NCBI RefSeq assembly: GCF_000411975.1
Contig: NZ_ASXG01000124.1
Location: 29,070 to 93,069 of the forward strand
DNA: 64,000 nucleotides
Source: Amycolatopsis orientalis DSM 43388
GTDB lineage: Bacteria > Actinomycetota > Actinomycetes > Mycobacteriales > Pseudonocardiaceae
Direction of reading: 5' to 3'
In this document: piece by piece, positions 44,187-53,252 of the stretch
Layout of the letters: every line of letters starts with the position of its first letter
Position numbering within the stretch: position 1 is the stretch's first letter
Position numbers and translations under genes: made by a program
The notes under the pieces: generated by a model
Database searches by the model: none
The model's input: only the letters and a program-made list of their open reading frames with translations
Told to the model about the DNA's origin: nothing

Positions 44187-46367
44187 TCATTCCTGGTCCG
44201 CAGCGGCCTCCGGGGCTGCCGGAGCTAGATCGAGTGCTCCCTGTTGATCGCCGACCTTGACATTGGTCGACCAGACGTTGAACTCTTCTTCGGAAACGAA
44301 GAACCAGTCGCGAAGTGCCCTCATGAGACTGGTTGCGGCGATCTTTTCTGCCTGCTTCCGTAGTCTGCTATCGGAAACGCCGGGCTGGCTAGTTGACAAC
44401 GCCTTGAGCTGCTGTTTAGTGCACAAATCCAGGTACATGTGACGAGCTTGCCCAAGCTTTACCTCGAACCTGACGTGCTCAGGTAGCCACTCGGCGACGT
44501 GTTTCCACGCGTCGGGAATCGCGAGGGCCTGCATCCAGAAGTATCGGAAGTAGACAGCTTGAGGAGTGTCCATGGTCCCAATTTGATTGATTGGGTTTGT
44601 AACCGCCCGGCTAAAGGCAAGTTTCCGATCGCGACCCTTCCCGTGGTCGATCGCAAAGAAAGTATTCCACGCCGTCGCCAGGGCGTCGGCAAGCCTAGGT
44701 AGCTCATTGATTCGTGCGCTGGGGACCATTCCTTTGTGTAGCTCCCATAGGGAGCCAAGTGTCATGAGCAGCCCCAGTTGGCATGCATGGGTGTTGTAGA
44801 CCCCATAAGCGGCCTTGCAGTTCTTTATTCTCTCGGGCCGGATTGATTCGAGATACTCCAGTGCGCGATATCGATCAAAGTCGTCCTCTTTTGCCTTCAG
44901 TGTCTCCCAGGCTCGGATTACGTCTGATTTTGGAACTCTGTGATCGGCTGAATTCCTGGTTTCAAGATAGTGTTCATGACTAGCACGTAGTGTCCAGAAC
45001 ACGCCGACTCCTCCGAATAATGCATCATGCGCAAGGGAGGCAAATGTGTCCGCAGTGTGCCAATCTTCTTTCAGCTTTGCAAGGCTCGCCGCATGTGCTG
45101 CGTATGGCTTGGTCTTTGAAAGCAACGTGAGTATTGCGGTACCCCAGGTTTCCATAAAGCGCTCGCTAATTGCATCGGCCTTGCCGATAGGGAAGTTGAG
45201 ATTTCCGATGGACTCGCGCTCAAAGGTGTAGCCTCCGTCGTCAAGTCGACCTGGTAGGAGTGTTTGGAGGTCGAGTTGAGTGCGCATGAACTGGTCGCGC
45301 TCTTCTGAGCTCTCACGTCCAATAATCGGTTGAGCCAAGTTGGTGAGGTACTTGGGAGGACCGAAGATGCAGCGGTTGACGGCCATCTTCAGCAAATGCA
45401 CATTAGTGACGACAGACCAGCGAGCCGGTCGACTGCTATTGACATCCGGATTGTCGTATTCGACCGCATAGAGTGGAAGGCGCATATCTTCGCTGCGGCC
45501 CCGAAGTGCGCTGAGCATGCTCCGCGTCAGCACGTTACCGAGCTCGGCGTCGGACAGTAGGATGATCCTGGATTCGCTTGGTGGGCGGGCTTCCTTGTTG
45601 ACGTCGACGAAGAGTTTCCGTGCCGCTTCGTGTGGCCGCGATTCCTCGCCGGTCTGTTGTGGAAACCAGCAGACCGTGACCGGTACCTCGACCTTTTCCA
45701 AGTCGACTTCTGTTGTGTCGTGGGCATCGATTAGCTGCCTGACTTGATGTTCGTAGAAGGACCGGAATTTAACTCCCGATGTATCCTGCCACGAGTTGGA
45801 GAGAGTGCGTTCGATGGCAAGAAGGGCCATCGCGCGATGCTGACCGTCAAGTACGACCAAACTCGATTCTGACCGGTTCCACCAGAGTTTTCCCACGTTT
45901 GCGCCGTGCGGCTCACCATCGGGGTCCAGGAGCCGATGGACCTGGAACGCGTTGCCGGCGCGTTGTTCCTGCCATGTTGCGTCGTCATGATCCTTGGTGA
46001 CAGGCTCTCCCAGCGTGGGAAACTTAGTTGGCCTCTTGTTGCGGAACGGCAGGAGCACCGCAACGATCGGCGGAAAGAATGCTGGGCCGGTGGATTGAGA
46101 TTTGAGCAGGTAGGGGATGAGGTTGACCGCGACTCGGTGGTCGTCAAGGTCGCGCTGCAGCAGCTGGTTGAAGTCGAGGTCACCAGCATCCATGATCTCC
46201 CGGACCGGCGCCAGACTCTTAGTGAGCTGCCGCTCGGGAGCGTCGCCGTCACCGCCGAGTTTGGCCTTGGTCATGACGTAGTCGACGCGGCCGGCAGGTG
46301 TATCGAAGCTGCCCCAAGTTCCCTGGACGTAGTCCCGAAAGGTCAGCTTGGTGCCGGAGCCGAACAT
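44187..46367 (-). CDS. DGQHR-domain protein (DndB-like)
   Basis: 726 residues. The signature is in LVVLDGQHRAMALLAIERTL, followed by VEVPVTVCWFPQQTG and RKLFVDVNKEARPPSESRII, the order seen in DGQHR proteins. It is much longer than DndB, with a helical C-terminal half of about 400 residues without known motifs. Base composition is visibly less GC-rich than neighbouring genes, suggesting separate transfer. It stands 203 bp after the ATPase gene on the same strand and may have its own promoter. Confidence 0.8.
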   Translation of the reverse strand: MFGSGTKLTFRDYVQGTWGSFDTPAGRVDYVMTKAKLGGDGDAPERQLTKSLAPVREIMDAGDLDFNQLLQRDLDDHRVAVNLIPYLLKSQSTGPAFFPPIVAVLLPFRNKRPTKFPTLGEPVTKDHDDATWQEQRAGNAFQVHRLLDPDGEPHGANVGKLWWNRSESSLVVLDGQHRAMALLAIERTLSNSWQDTSGVKFRSFYEHQVRQLIDAHDTTEVDLEKVEVPVTVCWFPQQTGEESRPHEAARKLFVDVNKEARPPSESRIILLSDAELGNVLTRSMLSALRGRSEDMRLPLYAVEYDNPDVNSSRPARWSVVTNVHLLKMAVNRCIFGPPKYLTNLAQPIIGRESSEERDQFMRTQLDLQTLLPGRLDDGGYTFERESIGNLNFPIGKADAISERFMETWGTAILTLLSKTKPYAAHAASLAKLKEDWHTADTFASLAHDALFGGVGVFWTLRASHEHYLETRNSADHRVPKSDVIRAWETLKAKEDDFDRYRALEYLESIRPERIKNCKAAYGVYNTHACQLGLLMTLGSLWELHKGMVPSARINELPRLADALATAWNTFFAIDHGKGRDRKLAFSRAVTNPINQIGTMDTPQAVYFRYFWMQALAIPDAWKHVAEWLPEHVRFEVKLGQARHMYLDLCTKQQLKALSTSQPGVSDSRLRKQAEKIAATSLMRALRDWFFVSEEEFNVWSTNVKVGDQQGALDLAPAAPEAAADQE

Positions 46368-46570
46368 ACTTCGTGCCTTCCTTGTGTTCTAGTACATCGC
46401 GTCGTACTCCCGCTCGCACTTCGTGTCCAGTCGCTCACGTAGGGCGAGCGACGTTACCTCGTGCGAGCGGACTACCCCGTAGGAATCACGCGCCGGGCAT
46501 CAAATGTTACCGTGTGCGGTCGGCGCCGGTGGGGCTGTACTCGTCTGTGTGGCCCCACCGGCTGGCCCGA

Positions 46571-48316
46571 CTACTGATCCTTGAACTGCTCCTTCAGCAG
46601 GGCTTCGCTGAACATGCCCCAATACGTCCGCAGGTCGTCGAACTGATCGGGGTTCTCGTACATGCCTTCAGCTCGGGCGTAGGCCATGAAGAGGAGGTCG
46701 ATCGCTGACTCGGCGCGCCTGGCAAGATCTACTATCTCCTCCGGAGCCATGTTCCCGACGCCTTCGTCGGCTACCTTCTTAATGGGCGCGTAGACCTCCC
46801 TGAAGAAGGCATGCCGTTGGTTGAGCTTCACGACGGACTTGCCGTTGAGGTGTCGAATGTCGAGAAACTCCTTGCCAGGCCAGCGACCGTCGAGCAGCGT
46901 GATCGGCTTGGTCCTTACCTGCTCGCGGATCTTCTCGATCTTGGCGGTATCGACCTGCGGATCGAGGCCTTGATCGTCGGCTGCCTCTTGGACGATCTGC
47001 TCCTCCTCTTCAGCGGTCGCTGTGCGCCCGGCGAGCCCCTTCGGGAGATCAGGGTCGACGCGTTCAGCGGTGCTCATGCTGCCGCTGTGCTCGCCGTTCT
47101 CGGCTCGATTCTGGGCTTCATGCTCGTCCCACTGTTGCCGTACTAGCGAACGTGCTTGCCGGACGGGCCGCTTCAACCATGTGCGCAGCTCCTCGCGCAG
47201 CTTACTAACCGGTTCCGCGCCGCGTTTGACGTGACGAACCTGGAAGTATTCGTCCAGTTCAGCTGGGAATCGGACCTCGATCGCGATGTATCGGATCACC
47301 TTGTCCGATCTGCCGCCTTCGACGAGCTGCGGTACCACGTCGTAGTAGATCTCGCGCCCGTTGCGGAGGATGCTGATCCGCGCCGCGTTGTCGGCGTTGA
47401 TCTGGAACTCTCGGATGTCCTGGCCCTTGTGGTCGACCTCGCCTCCAGCCGTGCGGTATGGCCGGAACTCCCGCGGCACCAGTGCGACCGCGACGTGCAC
47501 CTTGTGCCCGTCGATGGCAATGTCATCTTCTTCGATGAGCTGGCCGCGTGGATCGGCTGGTTTATACCGCGAGATGATCCGGGGATTGTCCATCCGGAAC
47601 AGTGGGTCGTGCAGCGTGACTTCCTTGCCGTCGAGTTCGAAGGAGCGTCCGGTGTCGATAAAGGTGCGGTATGCCCGCGCGATGAACTTCCTGAGATCGG
47701 CAAGCTTCTGCTCGAGCGACGTAGCGAACTTTCCGCCGCTCGACAGCCGGTCGATCTTGCCAAAAACCACGACCGTCCCCGAGGAGAAGGGACGGCCGTC
47801 TTTGCCCGCCGTGAGTTTGGCTGCCGCTGCTGGCCAGCCGTCAACCGGCACAGTGGTGATGTATTGCTGCCGGCCTTCGCGGATTTCCTCGAGGTCGATG
47901 TAGCTGTGGTAGACGCTTGAGCTGTTGGCCTGCTTGCTGTAAACGTCGATACGCTCGCCGAGGCTGAGCCCAGCCAGCTTCAGGCCGACACCAAAGCGAC
48001 CGAGACCGGCTCGCTGGTTGTAGCGGTTGCTGTAGCCCATGGACAGAACCTGGTGCATGATCTTCGGATCGATGCCAGTGCCGTTGTCGGCGACGATGAT
48101 GCTGTCGATAGTCTTTTTCCGGGGACCGAACACGGGCAGTACACGCATCAGTGTGGCGTCGGCTTCGATAGAGTTGTCCAAGGGCTCGCCGACGGCGGCA
48201 GTGAGATCAAAGCCAGCGTCGCGCATGGACTCCAATGCCCGGTCGACTTGGACAAGATCAGCACGTTGATCTTGAGTGGAGAGGAAAAGCGGCTGACTGG
48301 TCACTGTGAGCTCCAT
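46571..48316 (-). CDS. GHKL (Hsp90/MORC-like) ATPase
   Basis: 581 residues from ATG 48316 (MELTVTSQPLFLS); longer in-frame extensions overlap the GIY-YIG gene more than needed. ATP-lid motifs are N-box AAVGEPLDNSIEADA, G1 VADNGTGIDPKIMHQVLSMG and RAGLGRFGVGLKLAGLSLGE. The rest is a transducer-like domain and a charged C-terminus. Stand-alone GHKL ATPases of the paraMORC kind occur in restriction-type defence loci and are thought to load onto DNA. The stop region is followed by the DGQHR gene. Confidence 0.85.
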   Translation of the reverse strand: MELTVTSQPLFLSTQDQRADLVQVDRALESMRDAGFDLTAAVGEPLDNSIEADATLMRVLPVFGPRKKTIDSIIVADNGTGIDPKIMHQVLSMGYSNRYNQRAGLGRFGVGLKLAGLSLGERIDVYSKQANSSSVYHSYIDLEEIREGRQQYITTVPVDGWPAAAAKLTAGKDGRPFSSGTVVVFGKIDRLSSGGKFATSLEQKLADLRKFIARAYRTFIDTGRSFELDGKEVTLHDPLFRMDNPRIISRYKPADPRGQLIEEDDIAIDGHKVHVAVALVPREFRPYRTAGGEVDHKGQDIREFQINADNAARISILRNGREIYYDVVPQLVEGGRSDKVIRYIAIEVRFPAELDEYFQVRHVKRGAEPVSKLREELRTWLKRPVRQARSLVRQQWDEHEAQNRAENGEHSGSMSTAERVDPDLPKGLAGRTATAEEEEQIVQEAADDQGLDPQVDTAKIEKIREQVRTKPITLLDGRWPGKEFLDIRHLNGKSVVKLNQRHAFFREVYAPIKKVADEGVGNMAPEEIVDLARRAESAIDLLFMAYARAEGMYENPDQFDDLRTYWGMFSEALLKEQFKDQ

Positions 48317-48705
48317 TGCGACTTGTGCGGACGGCGTGAGACGCCGTAGGGGGCGTTTTTGCGATATGGGATCGCGGTCGAAGGATATGGACAGAACGCG
48401 CAGGTAATAGGGTGGAAGTCGGGTTTGTCCGGATGGAGCCGGTTGGACAGTGCCTCGGCATGGATGTGAAAGAGTGCACATTCGACGTCGAAGGCGCTGG
48501 TCACCGTATGGTGGATGTCGTAGGTGAAGTACTCGCCTCGTCGGTCAGCTGCGTGGCGAATCAATCGGCGCTGGACGTCGGTGTCGCTACGGCCGATGTA
48601 GAACAACTCGCCTTGGTCGCTGTACAGCATGTACGTGCCGATGTGGTTCGCGGGAATGAGCGCGCGGATGAGCCAGGGGCGCAGGCGAAGGAGCCGCGGC
48701 GTCAT
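48301..48705 (-). CDS. GIY-YIG-type nuclease domain protein
   Basis: 134 residues. GTYMLYSDQGELFYIGRSDT is a GIY-YIG motif variant (GTYMLY...FYIGRS), followed by RRLIRHAADRRGEYFTYD with the expected Arg. CALFHIHAEALSNRLHP supplies the downstream acidic/His region, though the usual catalytic Glu is replaced or shifted (VECALFHIHAE), so activity is uncertain. It overlaps the ATPase gene by 16 bp and the HTH gene by ATGA-like coupling. Confidence 0.78.
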   Translation of the reverse strand: MTPRLLRLRPWLIRALIPANHIGTYMLYSDQGELFYIGRSDTDVQRRLIRHAADRRGEYFTYDIHHTVTSAFDVECALFHIHAEALSNRLHPDKPDFHPITCAFCPYPSTAIPYRKNAPYGVSRRPHKSQWSSQ

Positions 48706-49175
48706 GCGGCCAACGCTGTCTCGTGCCAGATCTGGCGGCCGTGGCGACGAGCACGGCTGATGCGTTCGCGTACGCGGGCTACTGGCAATCCGTGACGATC
48801 GGCAAGGCTCGCCGCGTCCTCGCCGTCGGCCAGGTCGCGGAGCATCGTCCGGTCGCTGGCCGTTAGAGCTGGTTCGGTCTGGAGCCAGAGGTGAACCTCG
48901 GCGAAGCGGTAGTTCTGGTCTTCGAAGCCGAGGTCCGTGTGATCGTCTAGCACGGTTGACGGCGCAATTTCTCGGCGCCGCTCGATCGCCTCGTAGGCGT
49001 GCCCGAGTGCGGATCGTATGCGGGCCGCTGGTGGTGTCGAAGTAGCCTGTCCGTCTGGGGTCCGCAATAGCTCGTCGAGAGCACGTTCGATGCGGTCGAG
49101 TTCGTACAGGTCGCGAGCGGCGAGGGCGCGCTGTTGCAGCGCGATGACGGCTGCCTGGACAGATTGGCTGATCAT
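48702..49175 (-). CDS. Small HTH protein, first gene of the GHKL/GIY-YIG operon
   Basis: 157 residues from ATG 49175. N-terminal helices (VQAAVIALQQRALAARDLYE) are followed by a C-terminal sigma-like HTH: DGEDAASLADRHGLPVARVR then ERISRARRHGR. Upstream in-frame sequence to 49532 has no conserved look and is excluded. It overlaps the GIY-YIG gene by 4 bp, so it is likely a DNA-binding subunit or regulator of that operon. No named family recognised. Confidence 0.65.
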   Translation of the reverse strand: MISQSVQAAVIALQQRALAARDLYELDRIERALDELLRTPDGQATSTPPAARIRSALGHAYEAIERRREIAPSTVLDDHTDLGFEDQNYRFAEVHLWLQTEPALTASDRTMLRDLADGEDAASLADRHGLPVARVRERISRARRHGRQIWHETALAA

Positions 49176-49480
49176 GACTGCTCCATTGTTCTGGTGGCGA
49201 GCCCCATACGGTGGCACGCGTCCGTTCGGTGAAGCACTGCGTGTGAAGTTGTGCAGTCCAGAGTACTCGACTCTGCCGACAGCGGCACCGTCAGCGCTGA
49301 ACTTGCCGAGTCGAGGTTGCTCCCACCTACATAGATCGGTCGAAGTCGCCGTTTGTTGCAGTCTCGAGCAGGTTTTTCCCAAGCCCTGATGGAACGGCCA
49401 TTGCACCTGGTCACCAAGCAGCCCGACAAGTGGTGAGCATTGCTCCGCCTTTGTGCGCGGACTGCTCCGAGTCTTGGTCG

Positions 49481-50130
49481 CTACCGGCTGAGGTGAGTGG
49501 TGTCGTTGTGGGCGAGCAGGGGCCAGCGCCATCCGGTGGCCGGCTCAGTCCAGGCGAGAGGTCGTTGTTCCCAGCGAGAGATGCAGGCGTAGTGCACGGC
49601 GAACACGGGGCTGGCCAGGATGCTGGCGGCGAGGTTGAGGAAGAGGTGCGCTGCCTGCGGCGACGGTTTCGCTGTGGCCGATGATCAGCACGATGCCGCC
49701 GCTATGGCGGGCGAGGATGCCGCGCAGGGCCGAATGATGGTCCGCTGGAGGTAGGCGGTCCAGGTTTCGGCGCCGGGCGGGATGGGTGGTCGGGATGTCG
49801 GGCGGGGATGCGGCCGAACGCGGTCACGACGTTGGTCAGGGTTCGCCGTCGGCGTCTCCGCAGTGGGTTCGCGCAGGTCATGCTCGGCGGTGATCGGCAG
49901 GCGGAAGCGGTTGGCGATGATGTCGGCGGTTTCCCGGGCTCGCCGTGGCGGGGTGGTGTAGGCGGCGGTGATCGGCGTCTGGGTGTAGTCGGCGTGCAGC
50001 TGTTCGGCCAGGTGGTGGCCGTGGTCGGTTAGGCTGATGCGGCCCCGCGGGGCCGCCGCCGATCCCGTGGACGTTGCAGTGGGCACGACATCACCGCCAT
50101 CGAGATCGCCCCGACCAGCACCGGAACGGA
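49481..50130 (-). pseudogene. Frameshifted histidine phosphatase (phosphoglycerate mutase family)
   Basis: The minus strand holds RGRISLTDHGHHLAEQLHAD, ITAAYTTPPRRARETADIIA and FRLPITAEHDLREP in one frame. After frameshifts come GGIVLIIGHSETVAA (GHSE motif) and, in a third frame, SPVFAVHYACISRWEQRPLA ending in a stop at 49481. All parts of a histidine phosphatase are in order, but the N-terminal RHG motif is unreadable. 50131-50381 contains nothing I can name, and 49176-49480 holds no gene apart from the likely promoter of the HTH operon. Confidence 0.7.
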
Positions 50131-50526
50131 ACGTGGCCAGTCGAGCGCCACGCCCGCTCTCACCGCGCGCCTGTGCCAGCAAGCGGCCTCCTGGGGCGAC
50201 CGCACACAAAACCCCACACCGCTGCACCTCGCCGAACGCCCCGACCTTGATCATCCCCAGCGAGCCGAACAACCCGAGGAAGCCGACACCGCGGAGTAGC
50301 GGAACCCTTCGGCGATGACGACGGCGCGACCAGCTGCGGAAAACGATGTGACCTGCCGCCGCACGGCGGTCAGGATGAGGCATGCTCGCCGACCACTTTC
50401 CGCTGATCGAACTGCGGCTGACGACGCCGCGGCTCGAACTTCGCTTGCCTTCGCCCGAAGAACTTGGTGCCCTGGCTGATCTGGCAGCCGGTGGTATCCA
50501 TGACCCGGATGTCATGCCCTTTCTTG

Positions 50527-50534
50527 TCCCGTGG
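50527..50534. repeat. Target-site duplication, left copy
   Basis: TCCCGTGG immediately left of the IS66 element, repeated at 52082-52089; 8 bp is the usual IS66 duplication. The codons are part of Val-Pro-Trp of the GNAT gene. Confidence 0.93.
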
Positions 50535-52081
50535 GTAACTATTCAGGTAGCTGGTGAAGGTGTTGGCGTCCAAGGGTTTCCGGCGACGGCCGCGTAGATG
50601 GCTTCGAAGGCGTTGAGGCCGTGTTTGCGTGCGGTGGAGACGTAGCCGCGGATGCGTGCCCACGCTGCGGCGCTGGCCTCGGATCGGAAGGTCCCGGAGA
50701 TTTTCATCTGAGTCTTGGTCGGCCGCAGATCACGTTCGGCCTGATTATTCGTGAAGGGAACGGTGAGGTCGTGAGCGAAGCGCAGCACGTCGGCCTCCCG
50801 GGCTTGCAGGCGCTCGAGGAGGTTTCGGGTCTTCGATTGTTTCCAGCCATCTCGAGGCGGGTGCTGTGCCAGGCCGACCAGGATCGCGTGGCGCCACGAC
50901 TTCAGGAGCGGGTCGGCGATCTCCGGCGCGATAGCGGATCTGCCCTGGTCGCGGGCGTCGTGGGCGGCGGTGTTGAGCGCGAACAACGCGTCGAGCGCTT
51001 GGGTCGGCCAGTGCTGGCCGGGGTGTGTCTCGTCCGCGGCGATGAGTTCGCGGGCGATGTGCGCCCCGCAGAGTGCGTGGTCGCAGTCGGTGTAGGCGTT
51101 GTAGGAGGCCCAGCAGTCATGCACCACGATGCCCACGAAATCGGCCAGGACACCCAGTTCGGTGATCGCGGACCTGCCTCGGGACCGGTCGAGGTGGTAG
51201 GTGGTCAGCTTCTCGGTCGCCGCGACGTGCAGCCACCAGCGAGCGCCGGTGACCTTCGCGCCGGTCTCATCGACATGCAGGATGTGTGCCGCGGTCAGCA
51301 AGGCCCGGATCAGCTTCTCCACCCCGACCAGCGCGGCGGCGGTCTCGCGAAGCACCTGGCACACCCAGCCCACCGACGGTCGGGCACCGGAGAGGTCAGT
51401 GACGAGTTCAACGACGCGGGTGACCGGGATGTGCTGGAACACCAGCGCATACACCACCCACGCGCGCAGGTTCGGGCCATAGGACGTGGGCGCGTCAGCG
51501 ACTCCCGCGGGCGCGGGCGCGGTAGTGATCTTCCCGCAGCCGCACCGCCGCTGATGCAACCTGTGTTCGGTCACCGTGGCGACCGCCGGAGCGACATCGG
51601 TGACCTGGCGACGCACGACACCCGCCGACGCGGCACCGTCCAGACCTGTACCGCAGCCCCGGCAACAGCTGGGCACATGGTCGATGACCTTGTTCGGATC
51701 ATCAACCAGCTTCAGCGAAAACCCCGCCGTACCAGGTTGCTTCCCAGGCTTACGGCCAGTCTTGCGACGCAACGAACGCGGCGGCGGGGTCTGTTCCGGA
51801 CCGTCGGAGGACGGTGGCTTCGAAGAGTTGCGGGAGTTCTGGGCCAACCGCCGCTTGAGGTCGGCGTTCTCCGCACGCAGCTTCGCGTTCTCCACCTTCA
51901 GCCCAGCGTTCTCGACCTTCAGTTCGACATTTTCACGTTCCAGCGCGACAACACGGAACTCCAGCTCCTCAAGGCGCGCAAGCAAACACTCCAGCCGCCC
52001 ACCCTCGGAACCCGACACCCCAAGATCATCCCAGATCGCCCGACAGCGCTACATGCGACCCAACAAGACCTGAGTAGTTAC
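50535..52081 (-). mobile_element. IS66-family insertion sequence, intact, 1547 bp
   Basis: Left end GTAACTATTCAGG (50535-50547) and right end CCTGAGTAGTTAC (52069-52081) are 12/13 inverted repeats and show the GTAA...TTAC termini of IS66 elements. The 8-bp direct repeat TCCCGTGG flanks it (50527-50534 and 52082-52089). It carries only the transposase gene, without tnpA and tnpB accessory genes. Clean ends and duplication point to recent insertion. Confidence 0.95.
50543..52018 (-). CDS. tnpC: IS66-family transposase (TnpC type)
   Basis: 491 residues. N-terminal leucine-zipper-like coiled coil of ENVELKVENAGLKVENAKLR repeats, then NSRNSSKPPSSDGPEQTPPP (IS66 hallmark), a zinc-finger stretch VPSCCRGCGTGLDG, and the DDE domain: ILHVDETGAKVTGARWWLHV (first D), VVHDCWASYNAY (second D) and TNNQAERDLRPTKTQMKISG (E). 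It appears full length and functional; the stop is 8 bp inside the left end of the element. Confidence 0.95.
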   Translation of the reverse strand: MSGSEGGRLECLLARLEELEFRVVALERENVELKVENAGLKVENAKLRAENADLKRRLAQNSRNSSKPPSSDGPEQTPPPRSLRRKTGRKPGKQPGTAGFSLKLVDDPNKVIDHVPSCCRGCGTGLDGAASAGVVRRQVTDVAPAVATVTEHRLHQRRCGCGKITTAPAPAGVADAPTSYGPNLRAWVVYALVFQHIPVTRVVELVTDLSGARPSVGWVCQVLRETAAALVGVEKLIRALLTAAHILHVDETGAKVTGARWWLHVAATEKLTTYHLDRSRGRSAITELGVLADFVGIVVHDCWASYNAYTDCDHALCGAHIARELIAADETHPGQHWPTQALDALFALNTAAHDARDQGRSAIAPEIADPLLKSWRHAILVGLAQHPPRDGWKQSKTRNLLERLQAREADVLRFAHDLTVPFTNNQAERDLRPTKTQMKISGTFRSEASAAAWARIRGYVSTARKHGLNAFEAIYAAVAGNPWTPTPSPAT

Positions 52082-52089
52082 TCCCGTGG
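52082..52089. repeat. Target-site duplication, right copy
   Basis: Second TCCCGTGG, directly right of the TTAC end of the IS66 element. The GNAT frame resumes at 52090 in phase. Confidence 0.93.
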
Positions 52090-52624
52090 ACAGGCCAACC
52101 GTCCGCCGAGATCGCCCGGGGCGTTATCCAGCACCACTGGCTACAGCTGGGCAACTGGACCCCGCAGAACTGGTCGCTCAACCTAACCGCTTTCCACGCA
52201 GGCGTCGTAGTCGGGCAGCAGACCATCGGTGCGCGCGACCTGGCCATCATTCGTGAAGTGCGCACCGGCTCATGGCTCGGGAAGTCCCAGCAGGGGCAGG
52301 GAATCGGCACCGAGATGCGGGCCGCCGCACTCCACTTGGCCTTCACCGAGCTGGGCGCGGAGGAGGCCGTCTCCGGCGCGCTCGAGCACAACCTTGCCTC
52401 CCAAAGCATCTCCCGCAAGCTCGGCTACCAGTCCGACGGCATAAAACGTCACACCGTCCGTGGGGTCGGGCGCACTGAGCGTCGGCTCCGCCTTACCCGA
52501 GCGGCGTGGGAGCACCACCGCACCATTCCCGTCACAATCGACGGGGTCGCCCGTTGTTTACCCCTATTCGGGGCCGATGCTGCGTGACTGTGGAATTTCG
52601 ACCCTTCTATCAGTGTGCACCCGG

Positions 52625-53188
52625 TCACGTGTGATAGAAATTCGTCACCACTGTGATCCTTTTTCCAGTGGTAAGAGGTTCGACCGAGTGAACCTGATCG
52701 CCAGCTATTGCAACCAGCTGATCTGCTACGGGATGAACCCGAGTGCACACCTCTCCTGATGAATCGTGTAACGCGAGTGCGCCACCAGTCACATTCTCAA
52801 CCTCGGCGTAATAGAGCGAAGTTGCGAGGGGGTGCCGCCCTCGCGCTTCGTCCTTGTGTGCCCACTGAGCTGGTGGTTCTTCAGCGTTTCCTTCCATTCG
52901 TACAGGAAAAACCTGCGGAATCAGATTTGCCGAATCGGGAAGTAGGGCGGGCATGTATCGGCGCATTTCGTCATAGACGACGCTGGCCATCAGTGTCGAA
53001 AGTTGTATCATCTCGGGTCGCTTGTGCATCGCCGAGTTTGCCAACTGCCACATGCGGCCGAACGTGGTACGGCCGAGCCGGTCCGAACGTTCCCACTCCA
53101 GGCTGGGCGAACTGAGCAATTGGAGTACGTCAGACCTCCGCCTTTCGCCGAGAAACTCGGCGACTTCGTGAAGGATCACCACGGTCAC
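52625..53188 (-). CDS. 2-oxoglutarate/Fe(II) oxygenase, prolyl-4-hydroxylase type
   Basis: 187 residues with the metal triad HxD in PPAQWAHKDEARGRHPLAT and distal His in AIAGDQVHSVEPLTTGKRIT, where the Arg binds 2-oxoglutarate. SLYYAEVENVTGGALALHDS is the usual P4H-family strand block. It probably hydroxylates a peptide or protein side chain. It sits on the same strand as the RiPP operon but is separated from it by a plus-strand gene, so it is only a possible tailoring enzyme of that pathway. Confidence 0.82.
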   Translation of the reverse strand: MTVVILHEVAEFLGERRRSDVLQLLSSPSLEWERSDRLGRTTFGRMWQLANSAMHKRPEMIQLSTLMASVVYDEMRRYMPALLPDSANLIPQVFPVRMEGNAEEPPAQWAHKDEARGRHPLATSLYYAEVENVTGGALALHDSSGEVCTRVHPVADQLVAIAGDQVHSVEPLTTGKRITVVTNFYHT

Positions 53189-53252
53189 GCTCCTGTCACT
53201 GCGGCTTGGTCGGGCACGGGGAGGAGTCTGCTGTCATCTATCGTCACCAGTC

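Larger units (their letters stand above)
50382..52587 (+). pseudogene. GNAT acetyltransferase gene split by an IS66-type element
   Basis: The 5' part (50382-50534) reads MLADHFPLIELRLTTPRLEL then RLPSPEELGALADLAAGGIH, ending FLVPW. The 3' part (52090-52587) continues in the same frame with TGQPSAEIARGVIQHHW, SWLGKSQQGQGIGTEMRAAA and LGYQSDGIKRH before its stop. Joining the halves at the 8-bp target duplication gives a complete N-acetyltransferase of about 217 residues of the ribosomal-protein/aminoglycoside GNAT type with the QxxGxG/A acetyl-CoA loop (QGQGIGTEM). Confidence 0.93.

Noticed and set aside
50621..52186. 521-codon plus-strand frame across the IS66 element
   Set aside because: Antisense of the transposase, which has DDE motifs and fits within the element ends.
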